Of a DNA stretch of 64,000 bases, positions 54,328 through 62,680 are shown piece by piece; position 1 is the stretch's first letter, and each line of letters opens with the position of its first letter. Location: assembly GCF_003862495.1 (NCBI RefSeq), contig NZ_RRCH01000012.1:22821-86820 (forward strand), in the 5' to 3' direction. The translations under genes were made by a program, and so were the position numbers. This DNA is from Halocatena pleomorpha. Lineage in GTDB: Archaea > Halobacteriota > Halobacteria > Halobacteriales > Haloarculaceae. The notes under the pieces are model-generated. The model was not told the DNA's origin and did not search any database. It saw only the letters and a program-made list of their open reading frames with translations.

Positions 54328-55131
54328 TCAATCGTCGTTAGGTGTTTGATGAGGTTCTTCGTACTGAATGATCGGGCTGGCGTCCTGTTTCACGCTTTCG
54401 TATAGTTCCTCAGCCCAGGCAAGTGCGCTCTCAGTATCATTAATGATGAGACCAGCTATGCCTTGTGGGGTAAAAATAGTGATTCCTGCACGCTGGGAAT
54501 CAAAGATTGAGAGTCCGAACGAGAATGAGATAGGTGCGCATAAAAGACACACATCCGGTTTATCGAGTGCCTCTATTATCGCGGTCTGATGCATTGAATA
54601 AATCCATTTCTGAATCTTTGGAGAAATGATCATCTCGAATGTTGACTCTGGTCCAAATATTTTATTTTTGTCGAATTGTTTACCGTAACCAGCAACTATA
54701 CTTGGTGACACAATGCGTATATCAGTCGCCATTTCGACGTGGTCGAGAAGTGTCGGTATCACACTATCCAGAACACCTGGATGGGTTTTATAAACGTCTG
54801 CACCTTCGATGAATTCCCAGCTAACTTCACTATTAGCGTGCAAGGCATCAAGCACTGAAGAGGTATCAATTAGATTAGCAAGATTATTGAGATAGTCTTG
54901 GTGCACACAGCAGGCCAACCTACCTGAGTGCGTCGGATGCCACTGTCCATCTATATATTCGACGAGCCCAGCCTGTTCAAGTTCACGTACAACGTCATCA
55001 AGTGTTGAACGGGGTGTGTCAAGCATCTCGACGAGATTGCGTTTATCTTGAGGGTGATCGATGAGTGCACGGAGATACTCACAGCGTCTGTGGAGAAGGT
55101 TGGCGAAATCTTCGGGGGGGTTAGATATCAT
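54328..55131 (-). CDS. Winged-helix regulator (FilR1-like) convergent with halocin-like exporter
   Basis: 267 residues from ATG 55131. HTH region FANLLHRRCEYLRALIDHPQDKRNLVEMLDTPRSTLDDVVRELEQAGLV (residues ~8-57), then a ligand/regulatory domain (FIEGADVYKTHPGVLDSV, VEMATDIRIVSPSIVAGYGKQF, VCLLCAPISFSFGLSIFDSQRAGITIF). Same architecture as the regulator at 27146 but only distantly similar. Its stop lies 167 bases after the ATPase stop. It is the best candidate to control the halocin-like genes; not proven. Confidence 0.82.
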   Translation of the reverse strand: MISNPPEDFANLLHRRCEYLRALIDHPQDKRNLVEMLDTPRSTLDDVVRELEQAGLVEYIDGQWHPTHSGRLACCVHQDYLNNLANLIDTSSVLDALHANSEVSWEFIEGADVYKTHPGVLDSVIPTLLDHVEMATDIRIVSPSIVAGYGKQFDKNKIFGPESTFEMIISPKIQKWIYSMHQTAIIEALDKPDVCLLCAPISFSFGLSIFDSQRAGITIFTPQGIAGLIINDTESALAWAEELYESVKQDASPIIQYEEPHQTPNDD

Positions 55132-55444
55132 GACAATATGAAATGAAATCCATATCATTTTAATTTTTTCTATTTATTTTATAGGTGTATGAAACTATTC
55201 TAAGATCTTTTAGTGGATAGAGCGTTCAGAACAGGTGCCAAATTAGTCCCCCTCCTCAGTTGCCAACAGCCTCCAATTATATCATCTATTGAATTTAGTA
55301 GGTAAATATAGAGGATAAACTAATAAGGACAACTGTTGTTATTGATAGCCCTGTACAGCCTGACAATTGTCGATAGACAAGCGGATCTCCGTGACCGAAT
55401 AGATACGCCGAGAACTCCGTGTTGAAAAACCACCTCCTTTACCT
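55132..55444. other. AT-rich intergenic region
   Basis: 313 bases between the regulator and the transposase relic. The first 60 bases are strongly AT-rich and contain its promoter, with an imperfect inverted CATAT/ATATG pair near 55135-55160. No gene seen. It marks the junction from the halocin-like island to the mobile-element region. Confidence 0.4.
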
Positions 55445-55757
55445 TCCAAAACGAGTGTTTACGGGGTCGATTGAGAGGTTCACGAACGGTACGTGGTGTT
55501 CATGTCGTCTGAACCAGTAGATGGTTGAAGGCCGAGCAAGCTTCTATAGCAATCGTCAGGAAATCAAGATCGGATACAAGCAGGTCAAGCGGTTTGTGGC
55601 AAAGACGACCTCCAAAGGCTTCGTGCTACGGTTCTTCTACCTCGCGTTCGCGTGTCTGTTGTACTCAACTGCGCGAGCTGTTGATCTGGCAACGATCGAC
55701 TGGCAGACCGACACGGACGTAGAGCAGGTTGCAGCCTGTCTCACGCCGCTCTGTGAT
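55445..55757 (+). pseudogene. IS4-type haloarchaeal transposase, C-terminal remnant (frameshifted)
   Basis: Pieces in different frames read LPKRVFTGSIER, then YVVFMSSEPVDG and a stop, then QEIKIGYKQVKRFVAKTTSK, and VLRFFYLAFACLLYSTARAV. These are consecutive motifs of the C-terminal DDE part of haloarchaeal IS4-like transposases (R-W-x-I-E-x-G-Y-K-x-I-K region and the FFYFAFACLLY segment). The shift between frames and the missing N-terminus show decay. A second, shorter piece of related sequence is at 57893-57962. Confidence 0.75.
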
Positions 55758-55780
55758 TCTCGCAGCCCACCCCGATTTTC

Positions 55781-56533
55781 GTGCTTGAAGCACTTCGTGC
55801 CCGGGGTGGCGTTGTTGATCTCCTTGGAACCCCGCGGCCGGTTTCTGTAGAGGTGGTTGTCGACGATGTGGCTCGCCGCCACAACGAACGAGGGGAGCGC
55901 ACTACCACTGAGCAAGTTCGCACGATTCTACGTCGGTTTGAGGACGCTGCTGCGATCGAGTTTGATGATGAGGATTGTACGCTTACCGATAAAGGACAAG
56001 AACATGCCTGTCTGTTGCATCGAATCGTGAAGTTGCTGGCCGAACAGGCTGGAAGACAGGACGAAGATGGTCACAGCGGGAGCGATCAGTCAGGAGATGG
56101 GAGCCAGACGGAGCCACAGTCGTCGACTGCTCCCACCGGCACTAACAGGATCGCTAGTCAAGTCGACCCGCGACAGTTTACTGGAGGGAGCACACTGAGC
56201 ACTGCGGCGTCAAGCGATAGTCAGACACTGCCGAATATTATTCCAGCGTACTGGCTGATCACCGACACAGAACGAGCGAACACGGCAGCACAGTCAGGAC
56301 CAGCGCTGCCGCTCACCACGATGACAACAGAGGAATTGGTCGAGCGCGCTACTCACCTTCACGAAGAGTACGGCACTGACGGGACGTTGGTACCGTATTG
56401 GACGTTACAGATGGGCGAGGAGCTCCATCCATTAGAAGAGGCGGAGCTGTCTCTCGATGCAGTGAATCCGTGGACGCTGCTTACGGGGACCTCCCAGCCG
56501 GCTGATGACCGAGCAGAAGACGAGCAATCGTAG
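55781..56533 (+). CDS. Winged-helix protein with disordered linker, accessory-region type
   Basis: 250 residues from GTG 55781; the frame opens eight codons earlier and no ATG exists upstream, so the original start may have been removed by the transposase relic. Residues ~1-85 look like a wHTH (EALRARGGVVDLL, SVEVVVDDVARRHNERGERTTTEQVRTILRRFEDAAAIEFDDEDCTLTDKGQEH), followed by a Gly/Ser/Thr/Gln-rich linker and an acidic C-terminal half. No family recognised; plasmid-like. It precedes a second unknown gene and the TA pair on the same strand. Confidence 0.6.
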   Translation: MLEALRARGGVVDLLGTPRPVSVEVVVDDVARRHNERGERTTTEQVRTILRRFEDAAAIEFDDEDCTLTDKGQEHACLLHRIVKLLAEQAGRQDEDGHSGSDQSGDGSQTEPQSSTAPTGTNRIASQVDPRQFTGGSTLSTAASSDSQTLPNIIPAYWLITDTERANTAAQSGPALPLTTMTTEELVERATHLHEEYGTDGTLVPYWTLQMGEELHPLEEAELSLDAVNPWTLLTGTSQPADDRAEDEQS

Positions 56534-56556
56534 AACGCCGTCATTACCAGCTATCC

Positions 56557-56898
56557 ATGCCGACCGACAATCGACGGGAGTCCCAGACCGTCACGATTGA
56601 ACTGGATCCGGCGTTCGGAGCAGGGCTGACACAGGGCTACAGCGAACGGATGCAGTGGGTAAACGAGAGTGGGGTATCAGAACAGCCGATTTTCACGGCT
56701 GAAATCCCGCTCAAACCGGTTGGTTGGCTCCCCCCTGAACCAGTAAAAACGAGGGGGCCACGCTCATCATCGCCAGTCAGCCTTGAGCTTACGGTGTGTG
56801 AAGATGTTCAGATACATGGCGTTTCGATTGATCCGTACACGCGTACAGCCCTTACTGCCGGTGGCAAGATCGGCATGATTGAAGAGATCGACCAATAG
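56557..56898 (+). CDS. Hypothetical protein between wHTH and TA pair
   Basis: 113 residues. The N-terminus ESQTVTIELDPAFGAGLTQGYSERMQWV, then PIFTAEIPLKPVGWLPPEPV and SLELTVCEDVQIHGVSIDPYTR suggest a beta-rich fold. No signal or membrane segment. It ends 17 bases before the palindrome of the TA promoter, and is probably in one transcription unit with the preceding gene. Family unknown. Confidence 0.6.
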   Translation: MPTDNRRESQTVTIELDPAFGAGLTQGYSERMQWVNESGVSEQPIFTAEIPLKPVGWLPPEPVKTRGPRSSSPVSLELTVCEDVQIHGVSIDPYTRTALTAGGKIGMIEEIDQ

Positions 56899-56915
56899 CA
56901 AATAATGTTCCCACA

Positions 56916-56935
56916 CGTTCCCCAATGGGGGAACG
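56916..56935. promoter_or_regulatory. Perfect palindrome at toxin-antitoxin promoter
   Basis: CGTTCCCC-AATG-GGGGAACG: two perfect 8-base arms around a 4-base centre, followed at once by a TATA-like CTTATA (56936-56941) located 25-30 bases before the antitoxin ATG. The palindrome occupies the BRE side of the promoter, the expected place for an autoregulatory TA operator. Confidence 0.65.
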
Positions 56936-56965
56936 CTTATACCGGAATCGCCCATAGAGATTGAT

Positions 56966-57277
56966 ATGAGTCAGGGATCGTACGACGACACGATCAAGTT
57001 CCGAGCAGGTGCGCTGAAAGAGGCAGCTGGTGAACTCGATGCGATCCATCTCGGCGGGATCAATATCAGCGAACTTGCCCGAGCGGGACTTACCGATATG
57101 CTCCGCCGAACGATGACTGACGAGGATAAAATCACGCTCTACGAGCGCTATAAAGCAGGGGAGGTTTCCGAAGCGGCCACGCGCCTGCTTCTGGGCGACG
57201 AGTTCGATCTGCTGCAGGAGGACATCGAGGCGTTTGCTGAGGTAGCCACCGACGACACCAGCCAGTATCTCGTCTAA
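56966..57277 (+). CDS. UPF0175-like antitoxin
   Basis: 103 residues. An N-terminal ribbon-helix-helix-like stretch (YDDTIKFRAGALKEAAGELDAIHLGGINISELARAGLTDML) and a C-terminal helix pattern LYERYKAGEVSEAATRLLLGDEFDLLQEDIEAF that matches UPF0175 proteins, which pair with PIN-type toxins. The stop TAA is immediately followed by the GTG of the PIN gene, so the pair is translationally coupled. Its own promoter carries the palindrome at 56916-56935. Confidence 0.72.
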   Translation: MSQGSYDDTIKFRAGALKEAAGELDAIHLGGINISELARAGLTDMLRRTMTDEDKITLYERYKAGEVSEAATRLLLGDEFDLLQEDIEAFAEVATDDTSQYLV

Positions 57278-57889
57278 GTGGCGACTGATGCACCGCAGTA
57301 TCCGATTTTAGTGGATACTGACGCCCTGATCGCCGCCGCGAACAGCTCACTGTGGGCTCTAATAACAGAGCATGTCGGTCTTACGACCACGAACGTCTGT
57401 CAACAGGAGTTGAAGCGTCATCACGAGCAAACCTCCTCCCACGCTCCAGAAGGGAGTCGCCCGTACCGCCTTCACCACGGCAGTAGGCGTGTTCTTGATG
57501 CGCTTGAGAATTCAGAGACGCCGCTGACACGTGTTGTGAGCGTCCCTCGGCCGCACGGGGCTGATGCCGGTGAGCAATCGCTTGAACAGCATCTCGTCCA
57601 ACATCCAGAGGCGGTCGATTACGTGGTGTTGATGGACGCTCATGGTCGGCGATCGATGCGACGTGAGATCCAGGATCGAGCCCTCGAGGTCCGTGTGGTT
57701 CCGCCAACCTTTCTGTTCTATCTCCTCTACGATACCGAACTCATCGCACGAAAAGCATTCTGTGAAGCGTGCGCTGAACTCCTCGAAAGTGAGGGGTGGA
57801 CTGGCTATCACGCTGTTACTGCGGCGTGGGAAGGGATTCCGATTGATTGTTCTGACATTATCGATTCGGAGTTCCTACCGCCTTCATGA
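57278..57889 (+). CDS. PIN-domain-like toxin (DUF3368-like)
   Basis: 203 residues from GTG directly after the antitoxin stop. ILVDTDALIAAANSSLWALI (residues 10-29) supplies the first acidic residues of a PIN domain, VGLTTTNVCQQELKRHHE the conserved Glu, and VDYVVLMDAHGRRSMRREIQ the later Asp. PIN toxins cleave RNA using metal ions held by these acids. C-terminal ~50 residues (CEACAELLESEGWTGYHAVT) are extra. Activity is inferred from family and gene pairing. Confidence 0.72.
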   Translation: MATDAPQYPILVDTDALIAAANSSLWALITEHVGLTTTNVCQQELKRHHEQTSSHAPEGSRPYRLHHGSRRVLDALENSETPLTRVVSVPRPHGADAGEQSLEQHLVQHPEAVDYVVLMDAHGRRSMRREIQDRALEVRVVPPTFLFYLLYDTELIARKAFCEACAELLESEGWTGYHAVTAAWEGIPIDCSDIIDSEFLPPS

Positions 57890-57892
57890 GGC

Positions 57893-57962
57893 CGGTATAT
57901 GGCTCCCGAAACGAGACGTTGACGGGACGATCGAGGGGGATCACGAACGGTACGTCGTCTTC
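57893..57962 (+). pseudogene. Second IS4-type transposase fragment
   Basis: The frame reads LPKRDVDGTIEGDHERYVVF, the same stretch as in the remnant at 55445 (LPKRVFTGSIER ... YVVF). At the DNA level the two pieces share most bases, including ATCACGAACGGTACGT-like sequence. It then runs directly into a TnpB tail. The duplicated pieces bracket the 55.8-57.9 kb gene group. Confidence 0.55.
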
Positions 57963-58084
57963 AACCGTCAACTGGCCCTAAAGTCGGGAACACTCAACGT
58001 TCCCGACGAGTTTGCGTCCACCGAAGCTTCAGCTTGAACGGGGGTTCACCGACAAGCCCCGGCGTTTACGCCAGGGTAGTTGAC
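57963..58084 (+). mobile_element. TnpB C-terminus and right end of an IS1341-type element
   Basis: NRQLALKSGTLNVPDEF up to TGA at 58037 resembles the C-terminal tail of haloarchaeal TnpB proteins. It is followed by a hairpin (GGCG-TTTA-CGCC within 58061-58072) and the terminal GGGTAGTTGAC, the common right end of these elements. The rest of the element is absent, apparently replaced by the transposase fragment. The right-end RNA region would correspond to the omega RNA 3' part. Confidence 0.6.
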
Positions 58085-58174
58085 TGAGCCGCGAGCTCAC
58101 TCCCACAGGTCGGACCGAACGTCGCTCTGAAAGACGTCACGGTCGCAGCTCAAGGACTACGATCATGAGCGCAT

Positions 58175-58786
58175 CTCTTCGAGCCCATGGCGCATGATGC
58201 GTTTGGCGGCATAGATATCCTCGTCAATAACGCTGGGGGGTCGTTTGGCGAGGACGGCAAGGTGCATACGGTGGATACATCAACATGGGAAAAGAGTCTC
58301 GGGGCAAACCTTACTGGACCATATCTCTGCTCACGCGAGGTCATTCCGTTAATGGCAGAGGGTGGCGGTGGATCGATCGTCCATGTCAGCACTGCGAACG
58401 CCCTCACTGGTATTGGCGCAACCGCCTATTCCGCTGCAAAAGCGGGGCTGTACGCCCTCTCACGCATGATCGCTGTCCACTATGGACCACACGACATCAG
58501 ATCGAACGTCATCTCACTGGGGACGATCATGACCGAACAGCGCCAGGAGCGCATGAACAATCCCCCTACGGAGACCCACCAGGAACTCCTCGATGAGTAT
58601 CCGCTTGGACGCTTTGGCTGGCCCGAAGAGGTCGCTGACACCGTCCTGTTTTTGGCCTCCTCACGCAGCTCGTTCGTGACTGGTGTAGAGTTCCCCGTCG
58701 ATGGTGGGCTCACAGCTGGACTCAGCCAGCAGTTCCACCGGCCAGTTTCGAATGTTGAGGAAACGCCCCACCGCCGATCCCGATAG
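58175..58786 (+). pseudogene. SDR oxidoreductase, 5'-truncated
   Basis: ATG 58187 starts inside the fold: AHDAFGGIDILVNNAGGSFG is normally residue ~75 of an SDR, so the whole nucleotide-binding TGxxxGxG region is missing. What remains is intact: STANALTGIGATAYSAAKAGL has Ser, Tyr and Lys of the active site, and the end FPVDGGLTAGLS is normal. A TGA at 58166-58168 blocks upstream reading. Loss of the 5' end fits damage by the adjacent IS1341-type element. Probably non-functional. Confidence 0.75.
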
Positions 58787-58838
58787 GTAGCGTCTCTCGA
58801 TACGTGCCGGAGGAAAAGCACGATATTGGAGGTAGGTG

Positions 58839-60071
58839 TCAACGTACTCGGTCCATTGTCTCATACCAGTCAGTGTGGTCGTTCCACGTCTTGGCACTTC
58901 GTTCCTGACGAAACGGCTCGATCGCTTGCCCATCGATTGTCGGTGGGGCAAGTCGATGAGTGAGTTCCAGTGCACGTTGGTGGATATCGGTATTTTGGTG
59001 CCGGACGATCGGATTACTCGCCATACTGGCTCCAAGGAAAATCGCGGCCTGCGAAAGATCACCTCGGTCAGCCATTGCTCGTAGCTCACGCGAGTAGTTC
59101 GACAGGCCGAGTGTGTACTCGACTAGATCGGCAAGCGGCTGGTGGGATTGATTGTCGAACAACTCAGTCTGTTCTGCAACCCAGCCAACTTCATACTGGA
59201 ACCTCGTTGACGAGAGTAATTCATCGGTCCCGTGTTCGAGTGCGGTGAGAACGGTTTCCGTCTCAGCAGCGAGCGTCCCGACATCAATGTCTCGGCGGAT
59301 TTCCCGTTGAATCTGCTCGAAATCCTCGAAGAGATCGTAGTACTGGGGCAGTGCGAACGACGGACCAAGGACGATCCAATCGTCGTGTTGGACTCCGGTG
59401 ATGTCGTCAGCGATCTCGCCAACGGTATCGAGCGCCGTGCGGGTCTGGGAAGCCAGAGTCGGGCTTACCCCAGCAATCCGGGTAGAAGGATCCAGACGTT
59501 CCAAGTGGGAGATGGCATCCTTATCGTTCGTCGACCCACTGCGATTGGAGTGACTCGCATCGAAAAAATTACGGAGAATCTGATGCTCAGAGCCAGAAAC
59601 AACACGCTCGACGTCACAATCGAACGCATCATCTACCGCTTCTCGAACCGCGAGCGCGGCAACTGCTTTGTTGAGTAATTTCTCATTCCACCGGATCGGA
59701 TCACTCGTTTCGCGTTCGATATCCTGCTGGAGATTCTGCTCTTGCTGTCGGAGAGCGGCGAATGCGTTTACATCCCCAAGTCCTGCACGAAACGATTCCT
59801 AGTAGGTTCCCCGAGCGTATCCCGTCCACTCCTCAATGCCCATTAGCGCCGCTTGCTGATGGACTTCTTCGGGGAGACTCTCCAGCAAGGCCTGATTTTG
59901 GCAGAGATACTGCTGCTGCGTGTCGTTCGAGTAGAATGCTGCATAGTCGATGAAGTGCACAATTCCTTGCCGACGGAGTTCGTCAAACGCCAGTATGAGG
60001 TAGTGGTCCTTCTGGTCGCCCTTTTCTCCCATCGCTCGTGCCCGCAGCCGCTCGTAATCGTAGGTGTCCAT
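58839..60071 (-). pseudogene. 410-codon gene interrupted by a single in-frame TAG
   Basis: Starts at ATG 60071 (MDTYDYERLRARAMGEKGDQ; a longer frame to 60182 is possible). The frame runs to TAG at 59799-59801, right after EEWTGYARGTY, then continues without shift as ESFRAGLGDVNAFAALRQQE, about 320 further codons to the TGA-type end at 58839. Both halves have the same acidic, Gln-rich composition and the join reads naturally. The downstream half has no ATG near its start. So it is one gene with a nonsense codon, or a rare readthrough case. The C-terminal half includes DDWIVLGPSFALPQYYDLFE. Family unknown; accessory type. Confidence 0.7.
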
Positions 60072-60487
60072 GAGAATGATGGGACGGAAGCTATTTGAAA
60101 CATGTGTTAAACATGGAATATTGAGAAGGATTGATGCGAGCGGTGCCCCTGGTCGGACACAGAACGCAGATCTCTCCGGCATTGGAAATACAATATCTCT
60201 GTGAGGTGTGATAACTGTTAGTACTATATTTCATCGAAACCAGACAGAGATAATTAAATAAGGGGATATATAGACACACCTACAGAAGTAGTGAATCAGG
60301 TGCAATCTCTTCGTCCGAGAGAGACTAGTGGATTTTTTTATGGATATGAATTGTCTGTAAATCACATACAGTCGATTGTTTCAGAGGACATCGTTCAGTT
60401 CGCTCGTGCTGTTGGACCGTCTCCAGACAGCGTTATCGAGGAGATGGACACCTATGGCCACCACGTCTGGTTCGTGACTCGAAGATG
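60072..60487. other. Intergenic region with O-methyltransferase scrap
   Basis: About 416 bases. In the plus-strand frame from 60291 the residues SIVSEDIVQFARAVGPSPDS and VIEEMDTYG look like the N-terminus of haloarchaeal O-methyltransferases, but similarity ends abruptly near 60455 and no SAM domain follows, so only a fragment exists. The part 60200-60290 is AT-rich. Confidence 0.35.
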
Positions 60488-60979
60488 TCACGCTGGGTCG
60501 AGTGTCTGGAGCCGATTCGCAAGCAGGGTTTCGACCGGATGCCCGTCTGACCACAGATAGTGGACTTCCCGCCGCTCGCGGTGGTCGTATGAGCCACTGA
60601 AGGCAGCGTTCCCCGTCCAGACGCGCCAGGCACCGAGCGTAGCCATCACGTCGACGATGGCCCGTGGAACGCTCTCGTACTTATCCGGATAGAACACCCG
60701 GAAGCGTGTACACGCTTCTCGCGACGGAACAGTCTCCCACCACTCGACGTCATCACTCCAGCTGTCGCACATCGCCTCGTCGTCGCCGTAGCCGACAGTC
60801 ACGCCGTCGATCGGCGTCCAGTCCGTTGGCAGGTGGTTCGCTTCCCCCTCAAGCACCCGGAGGACGGCGTATCGGAGGTACTCGTGAGCTTGGTTGTCTG
60901 TCGTTCGAGCGACTTGATCGTGGTGGTTTGCGACTCGCTCTGCCTCTTCGAGAACGGTCGTGAGATACTGGTCGGTCAT
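60488..60979 (-). CDS. Hypothetical protein, accessory region
   Basis: 163 residues, strongly acidic. N-terminus TTVLEEAERVANHHDQVARTT, then NHLPTDWTPIDGVTVGYGDDEAMCDSWSDDVEWW, and a basic end (SYDHRERREVHYLWSDGHPVETLLANRLQTLDPA). No motif recognised. On the same strand as the following plasmid-type genes (61247-63064), which suggests a module of accessory genes. Confidence 0.6.
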   Translation of the reverse strand: MTDQYLTTVLEEAERVANHHDQVARTTDNQAHEYLRYAVLRVLEGEANHLPTDWTPIDGVTVGYGDDEAMCDSWSDDVEWWETVPSREACTRFRVFYPDKYESVPRAIVDVMATLGAWRVWTGNAAFSGSYDHRERREVHYLWSDGHPVETLLANRLQTLDPA

Positions 60980-61246
60980 AATTCGACGGAGGTCGGAATG
61001 CGCCTCCGCCCCTCTGCGGGCGCAGATAAACGTCTCCTACGTATTGGCCCTCTTCGTCAACCTGTGTTGGTTGAGGAATTGGGGCGGAGTCACTGGTCGC
61101 AACCATCAACGAGACAGTGTTCTTATTCTCCGGCTCTATGGCACCCATACCTGCGTTCCGTACATAGAATAGGCTAGTGCTGAATGAGTTACCCAACAGC
61201 GGTGGAGCGAAGTCTCCGGTTGTTGGTTAAGTTGGGGGAATCCGAC

Positions 61247-62173
61247 CTAGTTGTCGACGACGTCGATGATCTCCTGAGCGGTCGAACTGATCCGCCCAAG
61301 ACGATCCTGAATCATCCCGGGATCGTCGTCCTGCCATGCGGCGAGATAGAACGCCGATCCGCTCGTATCCAGTCCGAAATACCGACCGACGATGTACGCG
61401 ACGGCTTCCGCTTTGACCTCACGTTTCGACCGTTCGGCCTCGTCGTCGACATCGAAATGGAGCAGTGCGTGAGCGTACTCGTGAATCAGCGTGACCGCGA
61501 GATCGGCTTGGTTCAGCCGGGCTTTCGCTTTGACGACGGGCGTACAATCGTGGACACTCTGCTGCGTGCAGACGCCTTTCGCGTCGCCATGTTCCCACTC
61601 GGCAGCGTCGACGATACGCACCGTCACATCGAGGTCATCCGCCGCATCTGTGAGTGCGGGTACGAGGGCTTCCGCGTCGCCGGTCGCTTCGGTCTCTAAC
61701 TCGGGAAGCGGCTCACCCTCAGTCTGAGAGATATCGAAGACGGCCGTCGGTCTGAAGCCGACAAGACCTTTCGACCACTCCTCAGATGGCGTCTCGTCGT
61801 ACGCACACTCACTGTCTTCGTGGTAGCTGGGCGAGTTCTCGCACTCGGGGCACTGCTTGGTGATGATCGGGGCCCAGATCCAAATCGCTTGTTCGCCCTC
61901 CTGAACGTGCCGATAGAACTGGTACCGCCAGGTGTTGTAGCCCGCAACCTTCGTTGCCTCGGGACATTGGAGTTTGATGAGCAGCGTGTTGCGATGGGAG
62001 TAGTCGTGGAAGCGACTCTGGACGTCGAGCCACTCCTGAAACTCTGTACTGGCCTGTGCCTCACTGACGTCGTCAACGAGTTCGTCGATCCACTGTTCAA
62101 TCGTCCTGTGCATCTCGTCTTTTCGCGTGCCGGTCTCTTCGAAGGAGACCGACGAATCCCTGGTCGGAGCCAT
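61247..62173 (-). CDS. ArdC-like / ImmA-IrrE-type metallopeptidase
   Basis: 308 residues from ATG 62173 (another ATG three codons upstream). The N-terminal ~120 residues (FQEWLDVQSRFHDYSHRNTLLIKLQCPEATKVAGYNTWRYQF) match the ssDNA-binding ArdC N-terminal domain; a CPEC/CAY cysteine pair follows (~110-127); then the metallopeptidase helix LIHEYAHALLHFD with HEYAH at about residues 231-235 and a downstream Glu region (KREVKAEAVAYIVGRYFG). ArdC proteins on conjugative plasmids protect incoming DNA from restriction; IrrE/ImmA peptidases cleave repressors. The exact role here is inferred. Confidence 0.82.
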   Translation of the reverse strand: MAPTRDSSVSFEETGTRKDEMHRTIEQWIDELVDDVSEAQASTEFQEWLDVQSRFHDYSHRNTLLIKLQCPEATKVAGYNTWRYQFYRHVQEGEQAIWIWAPIITKQCPECENSPSYHEDSECAYDETPSEEWSKGLVGFRPTAVFDISQTEGEPLPELETEATGDAEALVPALTDAADDLDVTVRIVDAAEWEHGDAKGVCTQQSVHDCTPVVKAKARLNQADLAVTLIHEYAHALLHFDVDDEAERSKREVKAEAVAYIVGRYFGLDTSGSAFYLAAWQDDDPGMIQDRLGRISSTAQEIIDVVDN

Positions 62174-62247
62174 TGTGTTCACCGCGAATGCATCAGTTTA
62201 GGACGCATCGCACCCCTCAGGGCACACAAACCAACTCGCGCCAGCGG

Positions 62248-62595
62248 TCACCGGAGGTCGTATTTTTCGTCAGCGAAACCGACCGTAACGAGATACTCGC
62301 GGAACGCGTCGAACTGATCGACGTCGCTCGGCCTGTCACTCGCGAGATGGCGCGCCCACTCGATCGCCCACTGGAACGCGGGGTCAGTACTGCCCTTCCC
62401 ATGGATGTACCACCAGCGAGCCGCTTTGAGGACGACGAGCGGATTCGTCGGTGGTTGCTCGCTCGCTCGCTTCCGAGTGAGCGATTCAATCTCTTCAGGC
62501 ACCTCAGCAGGATTGACCTCTCCTGATTGGGTGTTCGCGATATCGACTGGAATCGCATCGATCGAGATGTCGGTCTGACTTTGTTGTTGATTCAC
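62248..62595 (-). CDS. Hypothetical protein, accessory region
   Basis: 115 residues. After a polar Gln/Ser N-terminus come VPEEIESLTRKRASEQPPTN and PLVVLKAARWWYIHGKGSTD, then DPAFQWAIEWARHLASDRPS. Largely helical. 74 bases upstream of the ArdC-like gene on the same strand. No family recognised. Confidence 0.6.
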   Translation of the reverse strand: MNQQQSQTDISIDAIPVDIANTQSGEVNPAEVPEEIESLTRKRASEQPPTNPLVVLKAARWWYIHGKGSTDPAFQWAIEWARHLASDRPSDVDQFDAFREYLVTVGFADEKYDLR

Positions 62596-62680
62596 GGAAA
62601 TTCACCTTTCTGTGAGGACTCTTTAGATCGAGCCCTCGTCTCTCTGAAGGGGTGAAAAACAACCCAAAGAACACCTCTCC

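Noticed and set aside
59799..59801. TAG read as pyrrolysine in the 410-codon gene (and at 35570)
   Set aside because: TAG is used as the ordinary final stop by several intact genes here (P450-1 at 37845, the DUF457-like gene at 31222, genes ending 56533 and 56898), and no pyl genes are visible. General reassignment is not supported.
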